DNA from: Myxococcales bacterium
GTDB taxonomy: Bacteria; Myxococcota; Myxococcia; Myxococcales; Myxococcaceae
Assembly (NCBI GenBank): GCA_003153055.1
Contig: PMBV01000312.1
Span: forward strand, 1-14,412
DNA length: 14,412 nt
Reading direction: 5' to 3'
In this document: piece after piece, positions 1 through 7,016 of the stretch
Layout: each line of letters opens with the position of its first letter
Numbering within the stretch: the stretch's first letter is position 1
Program-made: the position numbers and the translations under genes
The notes under the pieces: model-generated
Database searches by the model: none
What the model saw: the letters and a program-made list of their open reading frames with translations, nothing else
What the model was told of the DNA's origin: nothing

Positions 1-190
1 GAGCCGAACAGCCCGGGGAGGTGCCGCTTCAGCGCCTCGCTCTCGTCGAGCAAAGCCGCCACCCGCTCGGCGGGAGGCTTCGACCTCAAGGCCGCGTAGC
101 GCTCGGCCCCACCCTCGTCGACGTCGACCTCGAGGGCCTGCGCCGAGAGACCCCTGAGGGTGCGGTCGGCCTCGTCCATCTCTCGAAAGA
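1..190 (-). pseudogene. 3' part of a lipoprotein gene (copy A), 5'-truncated, runs off the left edge
   Basis: The minus strand reads an open frame of about 62 codons beginning FREMDEADRTLRG and running to LPGLFGS at the window edge. It aligns without gaps to 7256-7445, inside the full-length lipoprotein gene at 7087-8904, with about 10 differences in 190 bases. The first 110 bases are identical. Only three residues differ (A to T, F to L, H to Q), so the copy was probably a functional paralogue before it was broken. Upstream of the Phe codon, similarity is lost between 190 and about 208, where a beta-helix gene on the opposite strand begins. The signal peptide and most of the protein are therefore absent. 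The 3' end lies outside the window, so the true extent is unknown. Function is unknown, as for the full-length copy. Confidence 0.85.
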
Positions 191-207
191 CCAACTCGCG
201 CATCTGG

Positions 208-732
208 CGGCGCGGCGGCGCGCTGGGCTCGTACGTCAACGTGAAGGGCACCATTCTTCGTCACTGCACCTTCGTGAACAACGTGGCCTCCTCCGTCGCC
301 GGGGCCTTCGACCTGAACAGCCACGGGTCCTGGCCGAACGCGGGCCCGGTGGAGATCACCGACTCGCGCTTCGAGGACAATCACTGCGACTGCGTGACCT
401 ACGGCTTCTCGGCCTCGGACCTCTGCGGCGGAGGAGCCATTCGGGTCTCGCACATCGGCGGCGACGCCTCGCTGGTGAAGATCGAGCGCAACGTCTTCCT
501 GAGGAACGAGGCGCGCAAGAAGGGCTCCATCGGCGCCTACGGCGGCGCCATCGGCGGCTTCGACTCGAGCATCATCATCGGCCCCGGCAATGTCTTCACC
601 GACAACCGCGCCGGCAGCGGCGACGGGGCGATCTCCTGCACTCACCAAGCGGCGGTGGGCACCATCATCGACGGGGTCGACCCGTCGGTCACCTTCCAGG
701 GCAACTCGCCGGACAACGGCTGCGGGTTCTGA
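208..732 (+). pseudogene. Right-handed parallel beta-helix repeat protein, C-terminal fragment
   Basis: About 174 codons show a parallel beta-helix (PbH1) pattern, with rungs near GTILRHCTFVNN, VEITDSRFEDN, VKIERNVFLRN and IIIGPGNVFTDN. Each carries the aliphatic/Asn/Phe spacing typical of these repeats, and Gly-Gly-Ala-Ile turns lie between them. Such proteins are secreted or surface-displayed and often bind or cleave polysaccharide, but no catalytic motif is visible here. The stop is TGA at 730-732. The N-terminal part and any signal peptide are missing. In frame, the open stretch runs leftward into the antisense of lipoprotein copy A, where a GTG at 160 could in principle start a 190-residue chimera. 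No ribosome binding site supports this. I infer a 5'-truncated gene left by a rearrangement. Confidence 0.72.
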
Positions 733-754
733 CTGACGGCGCCTGGCTTGGGTT

Positions 755-1339
755 CCTGGCGCCGTACCGCACCAGCCGCTCGAGGCCCTGCCTGTCGTTG
801 CCGTGCACCCACGTGCCGGCGTGCAGCGAGAAGCCCTCCAGCACCGCCACCAGCCCGCGCCGGGCGCAAGGCGGCACCTCCAACGGCAGCGGCTGTTGCA
901 CCGCCGCCTGCTGAAGCTCCCGGTACTCGTCCTCCTCCCACGGCACCTCCTCCGTCAGCCACCGCCTGGCCAGCTGCCGGACGGTGCGCCGCAGCACCGC
1001 CCCCATCGCCGCCTCCTCCGGACGCGGCAACTGCACCGGCCGCCCGGCCTCGTCCCACACCGCCTCCGGCACCAGCACGTGGAGGTGCGGCGTCAGCTGC
1101 AACCGGCTGCCGAAGTACTGCGCCATCGCCACCGCCCCCGAGTTGACGGCTCCGCTGATGCCCAGCCGGCGAGCCTCCCCTCCCTGCCACCTCCACACCG
1201 CCCTCACCAACGTCCGCTCCACCAGCTTGAAGAGGCTCGGCTCCCTCACGACCACCAGCCTCAAAGCCCTCGGCACCGACAGCGTCCACTGCCGGTGAGA
1301 CACCTGCCGCCGATCATGTTCGACGAGGAGCTGCTCAGC
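755..1339 (-). pseudogene. IS91-family (Y2_Tnp) HUH transposase, catalytic part
   Basis: The minus strand reads LLVEHD...HRQWTLSVPRALR, then AQYFGSRLQLTPHLHVLVPE, then LEGFSLHAGTWVH and GLERLVRYGAR. These blocks match the family that includes IS91, IS801 and IS1294 (Pfam Y2_Tnp). HLH (about 1081-1087) is the His-hydrophobic-His metal-binding motif of HUH single-strand transposases. The frame is open, but the fragment has no N-terminal zinc finger, and the family sequence stops after RYGAR near 755, close to the beta-helix stop codon. The C-terminal region is therefore lost, and this fragment cannot be an active transposase. The missing zinc-finger portion appears at 4431-4558 on the same strand. 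The two join in frame, indicating one transposase gene interrupted by the HYR segment. Confidence 0.82.
1336..1339. repeat. 4-bp direct repeat CAGC, left flank of the 3.1 kb insertion
   Basis: CAGC here and CAGC at 4431-4434 are the outermost shared bases at the two points where the transposase reading frame is interrupted. Removing one copy with the intervening DNA restores a frame reading CPSCTTRRAIEA then EQLLVEHD. That gives 22 residues between CPSC and RQW, which is my recollection of the family spacing. It could be a target-site duplication or only microhomology. Four bases are weak evidence on their own. Confidence 0.4.
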
Positions 1340-4300
1340 TCTCCAGCCACACGGGATCGGTGCTCGCCGACAGGACGCTCGAACAGCTCTTCCTGGCGTG
1401 GAGGCCCCCGCGCGCGCGCGCCTCGGCGGCTGGCATATGTTGGCCCAGCTACTCGAGCCGATAGACTCGCTCGATGCCCGGCGCCTCCACTCACGCCATC
1501 TCGCAGCGCTGGCGCCTGACCGGTGGGTTCGCCCGCGATGAGCGGCGCCGCCGTACCGCAAGCGCCGCGAGCGCCGCGAGCGGAGTCAGGAGCGCCGCGG
1601 GCTCGCTGGCAGCGGTGGAGCACCCCGAACTGGATGCTGGCGATCCCGAGGCTTCGGACGTACCCGCCGCCTCAGGCGGCGTATCGGAGCTCGACGTCAC
1701 TACCCTGACTTCAACGCGGAACGAGCAAGCGCCGACGTTTCCGGTGGCGTCCCTCGCCGTGGCGCGCACGGTCGTGACCCCCACCGGGAAGACCTCACGG
1801 CTCACGTGATCGAGCACGACTACGGCGGCAGGGGTGACGGCGTCGGACGCGAGTGGCGGCGGGAACGTCACAGCGACGCCGCCCGGCCCGGGGGCCGTCG
1901 CCAACACGTCGGCCGGGCAGGTGATCGCGGGCGCCGTCGTATCTCGCACCGTTACCGTGAACCCGCAGCTCGAAGCGTTGCCCGCGTCGTCTGATGCGCT
2001 CGCGACCACGGCGTGCGCCCCCGGCCCGAGGAGCGTCCCGCGCGCAGGCACGTAGCTCACCGTCACCACGCCGACGCGATCGGCCGCGCTCGCGTCGGGC
2101 CAATCCCCGATCGCGCCGTCGGGGGAGGTCATCTCGAGGACCTGCGCCGGCGGGCAGGCGACGATGGGCGGACGGGTGTCGAGCACGCGCACGGTGAAGG
2201 CGCAGCTGGACCCGTTTCCGGCGGCGTCGGTCGCGGTGGCCGTGACTGCGGTCGACCCCGGGGCGAAGACGGCACCCGAGGGCAATGACGTGGAGACGGT
2301 CGCAGTGGAGACCGCGTCCACCGCGGCCACGGCGAAGGAGACCTGGGTGCCCTCTGGCGCGACCGCCTCCGCCGCTACCTCGGCGGGGCACGCGACGACG
2401 GGCGGCGTCGTGTCGCGCACCACCACCTGGAACGAGCAGGTGCCGACGTTCCCGGCCTCGTCCTCCGCGCTCGCCGTCACCGTCGTGGAGCCGAGCGGGA
2501 AGAGGCCAGGGGCCGCCGAGAGCGTTGCCTGCAGCCCGGGCGTGAGGTTGTCGTGCGCTGTCACCGCGAAGCCGGCGAACCCGCCGCCGGCGCTGGTCGC
2601 TTCCACCTTCACCGTCGCGGGGCAGGCGAGGTCGGGCGGCGTGCGATCCGCGAGGTCCGTGCGCACAGCCCACAGCTCCGAGTCGTATTGGTTCCACCAC
2701 GGCGATGGGACCGAGAGCCCGAAGTAGACGAGGTCGCCGGCGCGCACGAGGTTCCACGGTGGCGCGGCAGAGAGACCGGTCAGCTCCCGGAACTCCTGTA
2801 CCGGCACCGTGCCGGCGGCGGTCCCGTCACTCGTCCAGAGCGCCAGTCCGTTCCAGGTACCGTCGTTCGTGGCCGCGAAGAAGAGGCGTCCCTCTGGCGC
2901 GAGCGCGAGCGCGAGCGGCGGCGTCGGGTCCTTCGCGCTGTTGCACGTTCCGGGGCAGATGTCCGCTAGGGCGTGCGTGCCGGTGGGCGTGCCGTCGCTA
3001 CGCCAGATCCCGTAGTCGTTCCAAGGTTCGTTGCGGTTGCCGGTGGCGTTCGCGCCGAGGAAGTAGACAACGCCGAGTGCGGAAGTCATCGACTGCTGCC
3101 AGGGGACGTGCCCCGCGGCGAGCAGCGCGGTCCCCTCGGGCTTGCCGTCGCTGCGCAGCAGCCCGTCGTTCGTCACGAAATAGGCGAACCCGCCAGCAGC
3201 GATGGACAGTCGCTCCGCGTTCACCTCCCGCATGAATGAGGCGGGCGCGAGGAGCGACGTCCCGGCTGCGGTTCCATCGCTCCGGTACAAGCCCGACCCG
3301 CTCTCACCATCGGCGACGAACAGCAGGAGGTCGCCGACCGCGACCAGCATGTCCGGGTACGAGCCCAACCAGTACATGTTCGGGGCGGCGAGGTCCTTCA
3401 CGAGCACGACGCACTCGAAGGCAGGCGGCGACGCGCACGTGTCGACCCGGTGCAGCTCGAAGCCGCGCCCGAAGACCCGGTGGCTCAGGAAGAGATTCGC
3501 ACCCGCCGCGGTGAGCGCCTGCCGTGGCTGCGGGCGGTAGTCCGCGGCGATCCCCTCGAGCGTCGCCACCTGCACCGTCCCCGCGGCAGTCCCGTCGGTA
3601 CGGAAGAGACCGAGGTGCGAGGACGTACCCGTCCCGCCGTACCCTGCGACGAAGTAGAGCTTGCCGCGCGCCACCGTGAGCTCGCTCGGCATCGCATCGG
3701 CGGGCCCAGGGTTGACGTCCGCCACCATGCGCGTCCCCTCAGGCGTGCCGTCGGTTCGCCACAGCTCGAGGCCCGAAGCAGTGCTGTGGGTCTCCGGGCT
3801 CCACTCCCGGGCCGCGAAGTAGAGCGCACCGTCGAACGGTACGAATGCAGGATCCCCGTGATAGGTCCCGGGCAGCACGACCATGTTCGCGCGAAGCAGA
3901 CGGGTGCCGGCTTCGGTCCCGTCGGTGATCCACAGTCCGTCGAATTCGCCCGGTGCGGAGGCGGAGAGGATGAGCTTCCCGTTCCAGGCAGCGGCGGTCG
4001 GGGTCTCGCCGGAGAACATCGGGCGCAGCCCCTTCACCTTGAAGGCCGGGCCAAAGCCGGCGGGTGCCCCGGCTCCCGCCGCGGGCGATGCCAGGGTAGA
4101 AAGGCAGACGAACGCTGCGCAGCCTGCGAGCCATTGCATAGGAGTTCCATCGGCTGGACGGTGAGTGGAGCCGGCAAGGTGTCACGAATTCTGCGGGGCA
4201 GCAATCGCGCGTTTCCGGCCGTGGTTCACATGGAACGACGACATCGAACGTCCTGCGCCGTGACGGCGGCGTCCAATGACGAGGAACAGAGAACCGGTGA

Positions 4301-4430
4301 ACCGAAGCGACGCCCTCGGAGCGGTGGGACTTGAGCGAGGCCAGGGGAGGAGGTGGGCAGGTCGGCGGCGGGGTTGCCGGAGGGGCCATTGGTGCCCATC
4401 GGGCGCAGACGTCCTCGGCGGTCGGAGCCC
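1340..4430. mobile_element. 3.1 kb segment interrupting the IS91-type transposase
   Basis: This is the DNA between the two transposase halves. It carries one large gene (1491-4139, minus) plus about 150 bases on its 3' side and 290 bases on its 5' side, in which I find no other gene. There is no transposase or integrase inside, and I see no convincing terminal inverted repeats. The ends share only the weak similarity CTCC..CC.C...GGA. It may be a passive cassette that entered by recombination, or the product of a transposition whose enzyme was supplied in trans. The boundaries rest on reading-frame continuity of the transposase, not on known element ends. Confidence 0.5.
1491..4139 (-). CDS. 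Secreted ELP-repeat and HYR-domain surface protein with MYXO-CTERM signal
   Basis: 882 codons from ATG at 4139. Residues 1-22 form a Sec signal peptide. Seven ELWxxDGTxxGT-type repeats follow, starting near residues 69, 124, 176, 282, 326, 377 and 432 (examples: LWITDGTEAGT, GIWRSDGTPTGT). Four tandem HYR (hyalin-type Ig-like) domains occupy about 498-812, each opening with a PP..ACP or related motif and closing with AGN..SC.F or a variant. A Ser/Pro-rich stretch leads to a MYXO-CTERM-like end: GC at 839-840, hydrophobic 847-862, RRRR at 863-866. In myxobacteria this signal is thought to give type II secretion and lipid anchoring at the surface. A structural or adhesive role is likely; no catalytic motif is seen. 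Sixteen residues follow the Arg run, more than usual, so the original stop may have been lost at the insertion edge. The ribosome binding site is weak. The gene lies wholly within DNA that splits a transposase. Confidence 0.9.
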   Translation of the reverse strand: MQWLAGCAAFVCLSTLASPAAGAGAPAGFGPAFKVKGLRPMFSGETPTAAAWNGKLILSASAPGEFDGLWITDGTEAGTRLLRANMVVLPGTYHGDPAFVPFDGALYFAAREWSPETHSTASGLELWRTDGTPEGTRMVADVNPGPADAMPSELTVARGKLYFVAGYGGTGTSSHLGLFRTDGTAAGTVQVATLEGIAADYRPQPRQALTAAGANLFLSHRVFGRGFELHRVDTCASPPAFECVVLVKDLAAPNMYWLGSYPDMLVAVGDLLLFVADGESGSGLYRSDGTAAGTSLLAPASFMREVNAERLSIAAGGFAYFVTNDGLLRSDGKPEGTALLAAGHVPWQQSMTSALGVVYFLGANATGNRNEPWNDYGIWRSDGTPTGTHALADICPGTCNSAKDPTPPLALALAPEGRLFFAATNDGTWNGLALWTSDGTAAGTVPVQEFRELTGLSAAPPWNLVRAGDLVYFGLSVPSPWWNQYDSELWAVRTDLADRTPPDLACPATVKVEATSAGGGFAGFAVTAHDNLTPGLQATLSAAPGLFPLGSTTVTASAEDEAGNVGTCSFQVVVRDTTPPVVACPAEVAAEAVAPEGTQVSFAVAAVDAVSTATVSTSLPSGAVFAPGSTAVTATATDAAGNGSSCAFTVRVLDTRPPIVACPPAQVLEMTSPDGAIGDWPDASAADRVGVVTVSYVPARGTLLGPGAHAVVASASDDAGNASSCGFTVTVRDTTAPAITCPADVLATAPGPGGVAVTFPPPLASDAVTPAAVVVLDHVSREVFPVGVTTVRATARDATGNVGACSFRVEVRVVTSSSDTPPEAAGTSEASGSPASSSGCSTAASEPAALLTPLAALAALAVRRRRSSRANPPVRRQRCEMA

Positions 4431-4434
4431 CAGC
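4431..4434. repeat. 4-bp direct repeat CAGC, right flank of the 3.1 kb insertion
   Basis: Partner of the CAGC at 1336-1339. On the minus strand it is GCTG, starting with the Ala codon after Ile-Glu in the zinc-finger fragment. It marks the point where the reading frame leaves transposase sequence. Confidence 0.4.
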
Positions 4435-4558
4435 CTCGATGGCCCGGCGAGTCGTGCACGACGGACACCACCCTCGCCCCTTGCTGCTGAAGGCTACCAG
4501 CGTCACCTCTCGGCACGCCTCGCACCGTACCTCCACGAAGCCGTACCGCAGCTTGGGA
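4431..4558 (-). pseudogene. IS91-family transposase, N-terminal zinc-finger part
   Basis: The minus strand reads RYGFVEVRCEACREVTLVAF followed by SSKGRGWCPSCTTRRAIEA. CEAC (about 4513-4524) and CPSC (about 4456-4467) form the paired CxxC zinc-binding region found near the N-terminus of IS91-family transposases, and the SKGRGWCPSC block is typical. The fragment begins abruptly at 4558, where lipoprotein copy B ends, so the true N-terminus is missing. After RRAIEA the family similarity stops and the HYR segment begins. The continuation (LLVEHD...HRQW) is found 3.1 kb away at 1339. The alternative is a separate broken copy of the same family, but the exact residue spacing on rejoining argues for a single gene. 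Confidence 0.75.
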
Positions 4559-4770
4559 CTCGGCGACGCCCTTGGCCACCGCAGCGGCTCAAGCCCCCGG
4601 TGGCTGCGGAGCGGCTGGCGGAGCCTCGGTCGGGTTTGCAGCGAGCTTGGCCAGCGCCCTTTGCACGTAGGCCCGCACATACCGCGTGTGAGTATTCACT
4701 TCGCTCTCGAGTCGATCCTGGGCGCCGTCTCTCAACTTGGGCGCGCCATCTTCGGCCGAGCCGAACAGCC
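4559..4770 (-). pseudogene. 3' end of a lipoprotein gene (copy B)
   Basis: 212 bases align without gaps to 7057-7268, the last 60 codons and immediate 3' flank of the full-length lipoprotein gene, with about 12 mismatches (roughly 94% identity). On the minus strand the frame stays open from LFGSAEDGAPKL to the same TGA stop (4589-4591). Only two residues differ (A to T in VNAHT, R to P in QRPGA). Most changes are therefore synonymous, suggesting a paralogue that had been under selection rather than a fresh copy of the neighbour. The fragment is cut at 4770 by the end of the Kelch gene and at 4559 by the transposase zinc-finger fragment. It has no start and is not expected to make a product. 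Confidence 0.9.
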
Positions 4771-4777
4771 ACTGCGT

Positions 4778-6052
4778 TTATGGCCTGCTTCGCATGATGG
4801 AGCGGAAGGAGCTATGCACTCCGTTTCCAAGCAGAAGGTGACCATCTACCGCGACCATTCCGGGTGCGCTTTCTCCGTAGCGCGCCCATGGCTCGAACTG
4901 CCAGGTGGTGAGGTCGGCCGAGGACACGGTGCTGTCCCCGAAGAGGTAAAGTCGGTCGTTCAGAACGGCGCAGTGCGTAGCGTAGATTGCGAACGGCCAC
5001 TCGTACCCGGGCACCGTAGTCCATGTCGCCGCGTCCGAGGAGGAGATGAGCGAACCACTCCCGGCGATCAGCAGTCGCCCTCGCCACTCGACGGCGCACA
5101 CGGTCCCGGCGGTGTTGGCGGGCAGCGGACCTCCGGGCATGGCCGTCCACGTGACGCCTTCGTCCACGGACTTCCAGGCATCGGAGAATCCCACGGAGCC
5201 GTTGCGACCGCCGAACACATACAGCGCGCCGCCGAAGCCGACCATCGCATGGTCCCTGCGCCCGTCGAAGGGCGCCGAAGCGGTCTGCTCATGCCAGTCG
5301 GCTCCGTCGAATCGCCAGACGTGGTTCGTGTAAGTCCCGAGCGGCTTGCCTATGGGGCCGATGCGCTCGCCACCCGAGAGATAGAGGTTGGTTCCAACGG
5401 TGGCGAGAGCGAAGCCCCGAGTCGCGAGGGGCGCGTGCGCCGTGGTCACACTCGTCCAGTTCACCCCGGTTGGGGATGTGTAGACCTCCGTGGCCCCGCT
5501 GTAGTAGCCGACCGCCACTGCGACGGCGTCGGAGCCGAGGGTGCCCAGGGTGAAGAGGTCGAATCCTGGGTGGGTCACGTCCTCCCATTTCTTAAAGGTG
5601 TACACCGCCGGATCAACCACGAAGATGCGATAGCCCACGTGCCATGGCGAGCCGGGAAGCGGGTTGAGGCAGGTGCTCGGGTCGTCGAAGCAGAGCCGCA
5701 CGTCGAACGTGCCATCGTGGCGACCGGGCGCCAGGGAGTCGGCGAGGTGAAAGGACGCGGAGTAGCGAGTCGCCGAGTACGCGTTCAGGCTCGGCGGCCC
5801 CTTCGTGACGCCATTCGCATCGATGATGGCGACCTGGACCGACTGCTCGAACGACCTCGTTGCCGTGGCGTTCAGCAGTATCTGGGTCTCGAAGCCGGGA
5901 AACACCACCTCGCTCACCATATCCGGCCGGAGCGTGAGCCAGCTTCCATCGTCGTTGCCCGCCGATCCGCCCCCGTCGACACCCCCGCCGACTCCAGAGC
6001 AAGCCACGAGCAGGATGGTCCAGCACACGATGAGCCTGAACGCGAACATCAT
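4778..6052 (-). CDS. Kelch-repeat lipoprotein, probably truncated at its C-terminus
   Basis: 424 codons from ATG at 6052, or 423 from the adjacent ATG at 6049. A strong AAGGAGG lies 4 or 7 bases upstream, which settles this start over the longer open frame. The N-terminus is a lipoprotein signal, MMFAFRLIVCWTILLVAC, with the lipidated Cys near residue 18, then a Gly/Ser/Asp linker. Residues of about 30-150 form an unassigned beta-rich domain. From about 170 on, Kelch-like blades appear: ATVGTNLYLSGGERIG, VGFGGALYVFGGRNG with DAWKSVDEGVTWTAM, and GRLLIAGSGSLISSSD. The protein is expected at the cell envelope with a binding role; no active-site motif is seen. Its last residues, RSIMRSRP, match in frame the NIMRSS of the remnant at 6082-6228 and then stop where lipoprotein copy B begins. 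About 35 C-terminal codons may therefore have been lost in a fusion. Confidence 0.87.
   Translation of the reverse strand: MMFAFRLIVCWTILLVACSGVGGGVDGGGSAGNDDGSWLTLRPDMVSEVVFPGFETQILLNATATRSFEQSVQVAIIDANGVTKGPPSLNAYSATRYSASFHLADSLAPGRHDGTFDVRLCFDDPSTCLNPLPGSPWHVGYRIFVVDPAVYTFKKWEDVTHPGFDLFTLGTLGSDAVAVAVGYYSGATEVYTSPTGVNWTSVTTAHAPLATRGFALATVGTNLYLSGGERIGPIGKPLGTYTNHVWRFDGADWHEQTASAPFDGRRDHAMVGFGGALYVFGGRNGSVGFSDAWKSVDEGVTWTAMPGGPLPANTAGTVCAVEWRGRLLIAGSGSLISSSDAATWTTVPGYEWPFAIYATHCAVLNDRLYLFGDSTVSSADLTTWQFEPWARYGESAPGMVAVDGHLLLGNGVHSSFRSIMRSRP
4785..4799. repeat. 15-bp direct repeat, copy 1 (3' end of Kelch gene)
   Basis: CTGCTTCGCATGATG here and CTGCTTCGCATAATG at 6176-6190 match at 14 of 15 bases. 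Both are read in the same minus-strand frame as Ile-Met-Arg-Ser. The repeat therefore looks like conserved coding sequence from two paralogous gene ends rather than a random repeat. Confidence 0.7.
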
Positions 6053-6056
6053 CCCT

Positions 6057-6063
6057 CCTCCTT
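6057..6063 (-). promoter_or_regulatory. Strong ribosome binding site of the Kelch lipoprotein gene
   Basis: AAGGAGG on the minus strand, inside a GAAGGAGGAGGG run, lies 4 bases before the first ATG (6052) and 7 before the second (6049). It fixes the start of the lipoprotein far downstream of the longest open frame (6226). Confidence 0.8.
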
Positions 6064-6081
6064 CGATCCGAAGCCCGCACC

Positions 6082-6228
6082 TTAGAGGCACTGGCAGACG
6101 AGCGTCCATCCAGAAGGGCCTTCGAGGTCGCTCGCCGAGCTGAGAGGCATGCGGAAGACGACGACCGGCCCGCCGCTGCTTCGCATAATGTTCGCGACCC
6201 AGGCGCTGCGTCCGGAGGTCGTACATGG
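6082..6228 (-). pseudogene. 3' remnant of a gene, probably a paralogue of the Kelch lipoprotein
   Basis: About 48 minus-strand codons read RSAWVANIMRSSGGPVVVF, then RMPLSSASDLEGPSGW, then TLVCQCL and a TAA stop at 6082-6084. Third positions are nearly all G or C, and the composition looks like a real protein end. The NIMRSS segment lines up in frame with the IMRS near the end of the Kelch protein, with the 15-bp repeat beneath it. The simplest reading is the tail of a tandem paralogue whose 5' part was deleted. It sits 29 bases upstream of the Kelch start on the same strand, as an upstream operon gene would. Its upstream edge meets a 5'-truncated phosphoesterase gene on the other strand near 6229. 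I do not recognise the tail itself as a domain. Confidence 0.5.
6176..6190. repeat. 15-bp direct repeat, copy 2 (paralogue remnant)
   Basis: Partner of 4785-4799 with one mismatch. The two copies lie 1391 bases apart and bracket most of the Kelch gene. Confidence 0.7.
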
Positions 6229-6972
6229 GCGAAATCGACCGCCGACCGGCACTTCGCTCAGGTGCAGAGTGGCACCTTCGCCAACCGGAACCTCATGCTC
6301 TTCGGCTTCAACGCTGGCGCCGTCGACACCGGCATCGTCTACCCGCCGCCGAATACGCCATCGCTCCTCCACCTCTTGATGAACGCCGGGTGGACCTGGG
6401 GCTCCTACAGCGACGACGTGCCCTTCGAGAGCTCACTGGGTTGGACCAAGCGGGAGCCCGGCGCCCACACCATGCAAGAACTCTACGACGCCCTCGACCA
6501 GGGCACGCTGCCCAACGTGGCCTTCGTCGACGCCGTGGAGGACGTCACCGACGACCACCCCACCGCCGACCTGCAAAAGGGAGAGGCCTGGGTGAAGACC
6601 ATCTACGAGCACGCCCTCGCGAGCCCTCAATGGCAACGGCTGGCCATCGTCTTCACCTACGACGAGGGTGGCGCCTTCCCCGACCACGTCGCGCCTCCCA
6701 GCGCCTGCGCGGCCGTGTCTGGATCGCCCTTCACCCAGCGCGGGCCTCGAGTGCCGCTGGTGATGATTTCTCCCTGGGCCAAGCGCGGCTACGTCTCCCA
6801 CGTCGAGGAGGACCACACGGCCATCACTCGCCTCATCGCCTCGCTCTTCGACCTCCCCGCCCTCACCGCTCGCGACGCCAACAGCTCCGCGCTCCTCGAC
6901 CTCTTCGACTTCAGCTGCGGGCGAGACCTCTCGCTCCCCGCGGCGCCCGAGCCCGGCACGGGTGGTTGTTGA
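6229..6972 (+). pseudogene. Phosphoesterase (PF04185, phospholipase C/acid phosphatase type), C-terminal part
   Basis: About 247 codons matching the alkaline-phosphatase-superfamily phosphoesterases. HFAQVQSGTFANRN is the conserved stretch after the missing N-terminal metal-site region. IVFTYDEGGAFPDHVAPP corresponds to the TYDEHGG..DHV.PP metal/active-site block, and GPRVPLVMISPWAKRGYVSH followed by EEDHTAITRLI is the conserved distal block. Intact relatives are secreted and hydrolyse phosphodiesters or phospholipids. The N-terminal half, with the nucleophile and signal peptide, is absent: upstream sequence is open in frame but unlike the family, and only a GTG at 6262 offers a start, inside conserved sequence and with no good ribosome binding site. 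Within the YDE block the usual His before Gly-Gly is replaced (YDEGGAF rather than YDEHGGF), which may be natural variation. It converges on the lipoprotein gene across a hairpin. Confidence 0.78.
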
Positions 6973-7016
6973 CCCTGACGAAACGCGTTGCCGCAGCGAC
7001 TGCGGCCCTCGAGGGT

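Noticed and set aside
1340..1420. Possible start of the IS91 transposase in another frame (PPRQEELFERPVGEHRS)
   Set aside because: The resemblance to the family's N-terminal region is vague, and the zinc-finger fragment at 4431-4558 explains the missing part better.
1408..1424. Alternating CGCGCGCGCG tract as a functional or Z-DNA site
   Set aside because: The run is short, in GC-rich DNA near a breakpoint, with nothing else pointing to a function.
1340..4430. Terminal inverted repeats of the inserted segment
   Set aside because: The two ends match at only about 10 of 16 positions around CTCC..CC, which is not better than expected in GC-rich DNA.
4331..6085. Long plus-strand open frame (584 codons) opposite the Kelch gene
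   Set aside because: It crosses several unrelated breakpoints (transposase, lipoprotein copy B, Kelch) and has no recognisable domain, so it is a chance open frame.
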